Positions 61,896 to 64,000 of a DNA stretch of 64,000 bases are shown piece by piece. The stretch is from Flavobacteriaceae bacterium (GTDB lineage: Bacteria > Bacteroidota > Bacteroidia > Flavobacteriales > Flavobacteriaceae). The DNA is taken from positions 1-64,000 of the forward strand of contig CANKZI010000013.1 of the NCBI GenBank assembly GCA_947488595.1, in the 5' to 3' direction. Each line of letters begins with the position of its first letter. Position 1 is the first letter of the stretch. Both the position numbers and the translations under genes were made by a program. A model generated the notes under the pieces. The model was not told the DNA's origin, ran no database searches, and saw only the letters and a list, made by a program, of their open reading frames with translations.

Positions 61896-62555
61896 TTATT
61901 GCAATAATTTTTTCAAATCAATAATTGTCTGTGTTGGATCCTCGGCCTTAAAAACAAAATTCCCGGCTACCAAAACATCGGCACCAGCCCGAACCAATTG
62001 TATTGCATTTTTGGATGTCACGCCGCCATCAATTTCGATTAATGTCGATGCGCTTTTTCGGGCGATCATTGCTTTCAATTTCTCTACTTTAGAATACGTA
62101 TTTTCGATAAACGACTGTCCGCCAAACCCTGGGTTAACACTCATGACGCATACCATGTCGATGTCGTTGATAACATCTTCTAGCAAATCGATATTGGTGT
62201 GTGGATTCAAAGCTACACCAGCTTTCATTCCTTCCGTTTTTATGGCTTGTAAAGTCCTGTGCAAATGGGTACAAGCTTCATAGTGCACAGTGAGGTAGTT
62301 GGCGCCCAAATCGGCAAAAACCTTGATATAACGGTCTGGGTCAACTATCATTAAATGCACATCAATTGTTTTTTTGGCATGGCGTGCTATTGCTTCGAGC
62401 ACCGGCATTCCGAAAGAAATATTAGGAACAAAAACACCATCCATAATGTCAATATGAAACCAGTCGGCTTGGCTATTGTTGATCATTTCGATGTCGCGTT
62501 GCAGGTTGGCGAAATCGGCTGCAAGAACGGATGGGGCAATAATGGTATTTTTCAT
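61896..62555 (-). CDS. rpe: Ribulose-phosphate 3-epimerase
   Basis: IIAPSVLAADFANLQRDIEMIN; DVHLMIVDPDRYI; VNPGFGGQSFIENTYSKV; IDGGVTSKNAIQLVRAGADVLVAGNFVF; start corrected to MKNTIIAPS. Confidence 0.96.
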   Translation of the reverse strand: MKNTIIAPSVLAADFANLQRDIEMINNSQADWFHIDIMDGVFVPNISFGMPVLEAIARHAKKTIDVHLMIVDPDRYIKVFADLGANYLTVHYEACTHLHRTLQAIKTEGMKAGVALNPHTNIDLLEDVINDIDMVCVMSVNPGFGGQSFIENTYSKVEKLKAMIARKSASTLIEIDGGVTSKNAIQLVRAGADVLVAGNFVFKAEDPTQTIIDLKKLLQ

Positions 62556-62661
62556 TTTTAGTGTGTTGTTGTGTTTTGCAAAAATAGTTTTTTTTAACGC
62601 AAAGGCGCAAAGTTTTTTGCAAAGTTCGCAAGGTAAATTGGGGCAATAGATTTTATTTTGT

Positions 62662-62768
62662 GCAGGGTTTGCGCGAAGGATGGAAGTGGAAATCATTTTG
62701 CTTTTGACGAGGTAACGAGGAGAAAGCAAAATATTGTAGCGGACAGCCTGACCTGAAAGGGCGCGCCC
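62662..62768 (+). repeat. Dispersed two-half intergenic element (copy C)
   Basis: GCAGGGTTTGCGCGAAGGATGGAAGTGGAAATC-ATTTTGCTTT...AAAGCAAAAT-ATTGTAGCGGACAGCCTGACCTGAAAGGGCGCGCCC; perfect 10-bp stem. Confidence 0.65.
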
Positions 62769-62827
62769 TACTATTTTAAATGACTAACAATCTACACAAC
62801 TAAGTAGCTAATCTATTTAAAAAAACA

Positions 62828-62852
62828 AAACTCCGGTAATCAGCCGGAGTTT
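62828..62852 (-). terminator. Stem-loop terminator downstream of rpoD
   Basis: AAACTCCGG-TAATCAG-CCGGAGTTT. Confidence 0.7.
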
Positions 62853-62988
62853 CAATCATCAATCAAAAAACGAACAGTTAATCAGACTGTTGTTACTTTT
62901 AATATTTTTAGGTAGTTGTTTACGAAATTGAACTGCAAAATACAATTTTATTTGTAAACACAAAAATTAGCGGCAATTGTTGTGCCAA

Positions 62989-63852
62989 TTATCCCAAATA
63001 GGTTTTTAATATTTTGCTTCTAGAGGTATGTTTCAATCTGCGAATGGCTTTTTCTTTAATTTGTCGGACGCGTTCTCTGGTTAAATCAAAGGTTTCGCCA
63101 ATCTCTTCTAGAGTCATTGGATGTTGGTCTCCCAATCCAAAATACAAACGCACTACGTCGGCTTCTCTTGGTGTTAATGTTTCTAACGAACGTTCGATTT
63201 CGGTGCGCAGTGATTCATGAATCAATTCGCGATCTGGATTTGGCGATTCGCCTGAACGCAAAACATCGTATAAATTTGAATCTTCTCCTTCAACAAGTGG
63301 CGCATCCATAGACAGATGGCGTCCAGAGTTTTTCATCGATTCTTTGACATCATTAACGGTCATGTCAAGCTCTTTTGCAATTTCTTCAGCAGAGGGCGGC
63401 CGTTCGTTAGATTGCTCTAACAAGGCATACATTTTATTGATTTTATTGATAGAACCAATTTTGTTCAAAGGCAAACGAACGATACGAGATTGTTCTGCGA
63501 GTGCTTGTAAAATAGATTGACGAATCCACCAAACGGCATAAGAAATAAATTTAAATCCACGTGTCTCGTCAAAACGTTGGGCTGCTTTTATCAGACCTAA
63601 ATTACCTTCATTGATCAAATCGGGAAGTGTCAATCCTTGGTTTTGGTATTGTTTTGCTACAGAAACTACGAAACGCAAATTGGCTTTTGTCAATTTTTCT
63701 AGTGCTTTTTGATCTCCGGCTTTTATTTTTTGTGCCAATTCTACCTCTTCGTCAGCGGTAATAAGATCTACTTTTCCAATTTCCTGTAAATATTTGTCGA
63801 GGGAAGCAGTTTCACGGTTGGTTACCTGCTTGGTAATTTTAAGTTGTCTCAT
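62989..63852 (-). CDS. rpoD: RNA polymerase sigma factor RpoD/SigA (short Bacteroidota type)
   Basis: [75 protein letters not shown]. Confidence 0.97.
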   Translation of the reverse strand: MRQLKITKQVTNRETASLDKYLQEIGKVDLITADEEVELAQKIKAGDQKALEKLTKANLRFVVSVAKQYQNQGLTLPDLINEGNLGLIKAAQRFDETRGFKFISYAVWWIRQSILQALAEQSRIVRLPLNKIGSINKINKMYALLEQSNERPPSAEEIAKELDMTVNDVKESMKNSGRHLSMDAPLVEGEDSNLYDVLRSGESPNPDRELIHESLRTEIERSLETLTPREADVVRLYFGLGDQHPMTLEEIGETFDLTRERVRQIKEKAIRRLKHTSRSKILKTYLG

Positions 63853-64000
63853 TTAAAGAAATGCCTAATTGTATAAGCGTACAATCTCTTTTACGTAAAG
63901 CGTTGAAGAAAAGTTACAAAAAAAGTAAAAAATTAAATATCAACCCAAAAATCAGTTATTAAACGACAAGAAATACAAGCAAAAATCGGAAATGTTTAAA

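Noticed and set aside
1-64000. CRISPR arrays, IS elements, prophage, toxin-antitoxin or defence islands
   Set aside because: No regular repeat-spacer array, transposase, integrase, phage structural or recognised defence protein in the ORF track or by reading the sequence.

Overview
The window is AT-rich chromosomal DNA from a Flavobacterium-like Bacteroidota, called from gene content and order; no database was used. It is mostly core genome: a GH3-family protein, AsmA-like protein, sppA, a folK-deoxynucleoside kinase fusion, mutS, hppA, pdhB, etfBA, thyA, folA, menG/ubiE, porT-like, a TamA-like barrel protein, fbaA, accD, metK, a T9SS-sorted secreted protein, gldA, engB, a complete dcw run (mraZ-rsmH-ftsL-ftsI-murE-mraY-murD-ftsW-murG-murC-ftsQ-ftsA-ftsZ), yqeY, an MtfA-like peptidase, rpe and rpoD. 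There are three tRNAs: Gly-GCC, Leu-TAA and Arg-TCG. I see no CRISPR array, prophage, IS element or evident defence island. Points for a second look: (1) an in-frame TGA in the conserved SIGSN motif of the folK-dNK fusion; (2) a collapsed outer-membrane beta-barrel/TonB-receptor-like pseudogene fused to the end of the AsmA-like gene; (3) three TGGAN-N5 direct repeats with a 10-bp period just upstream of mraZ, like MraZ boxes; (4) at least four copies of a dispersed intergenic element made of two conserved halves around a variable region, usually a hairpin; (5) a duplicated tRNA-Arg 3' tail with a long perfect hairpin after each copy; (6) a Cys-rich C-terminal tail on the membrane pyrophosphatase; (7) a small membrane-protein ORF broken by a frameshift at a homopolymer. 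No single large, clearly undescribed system was found.
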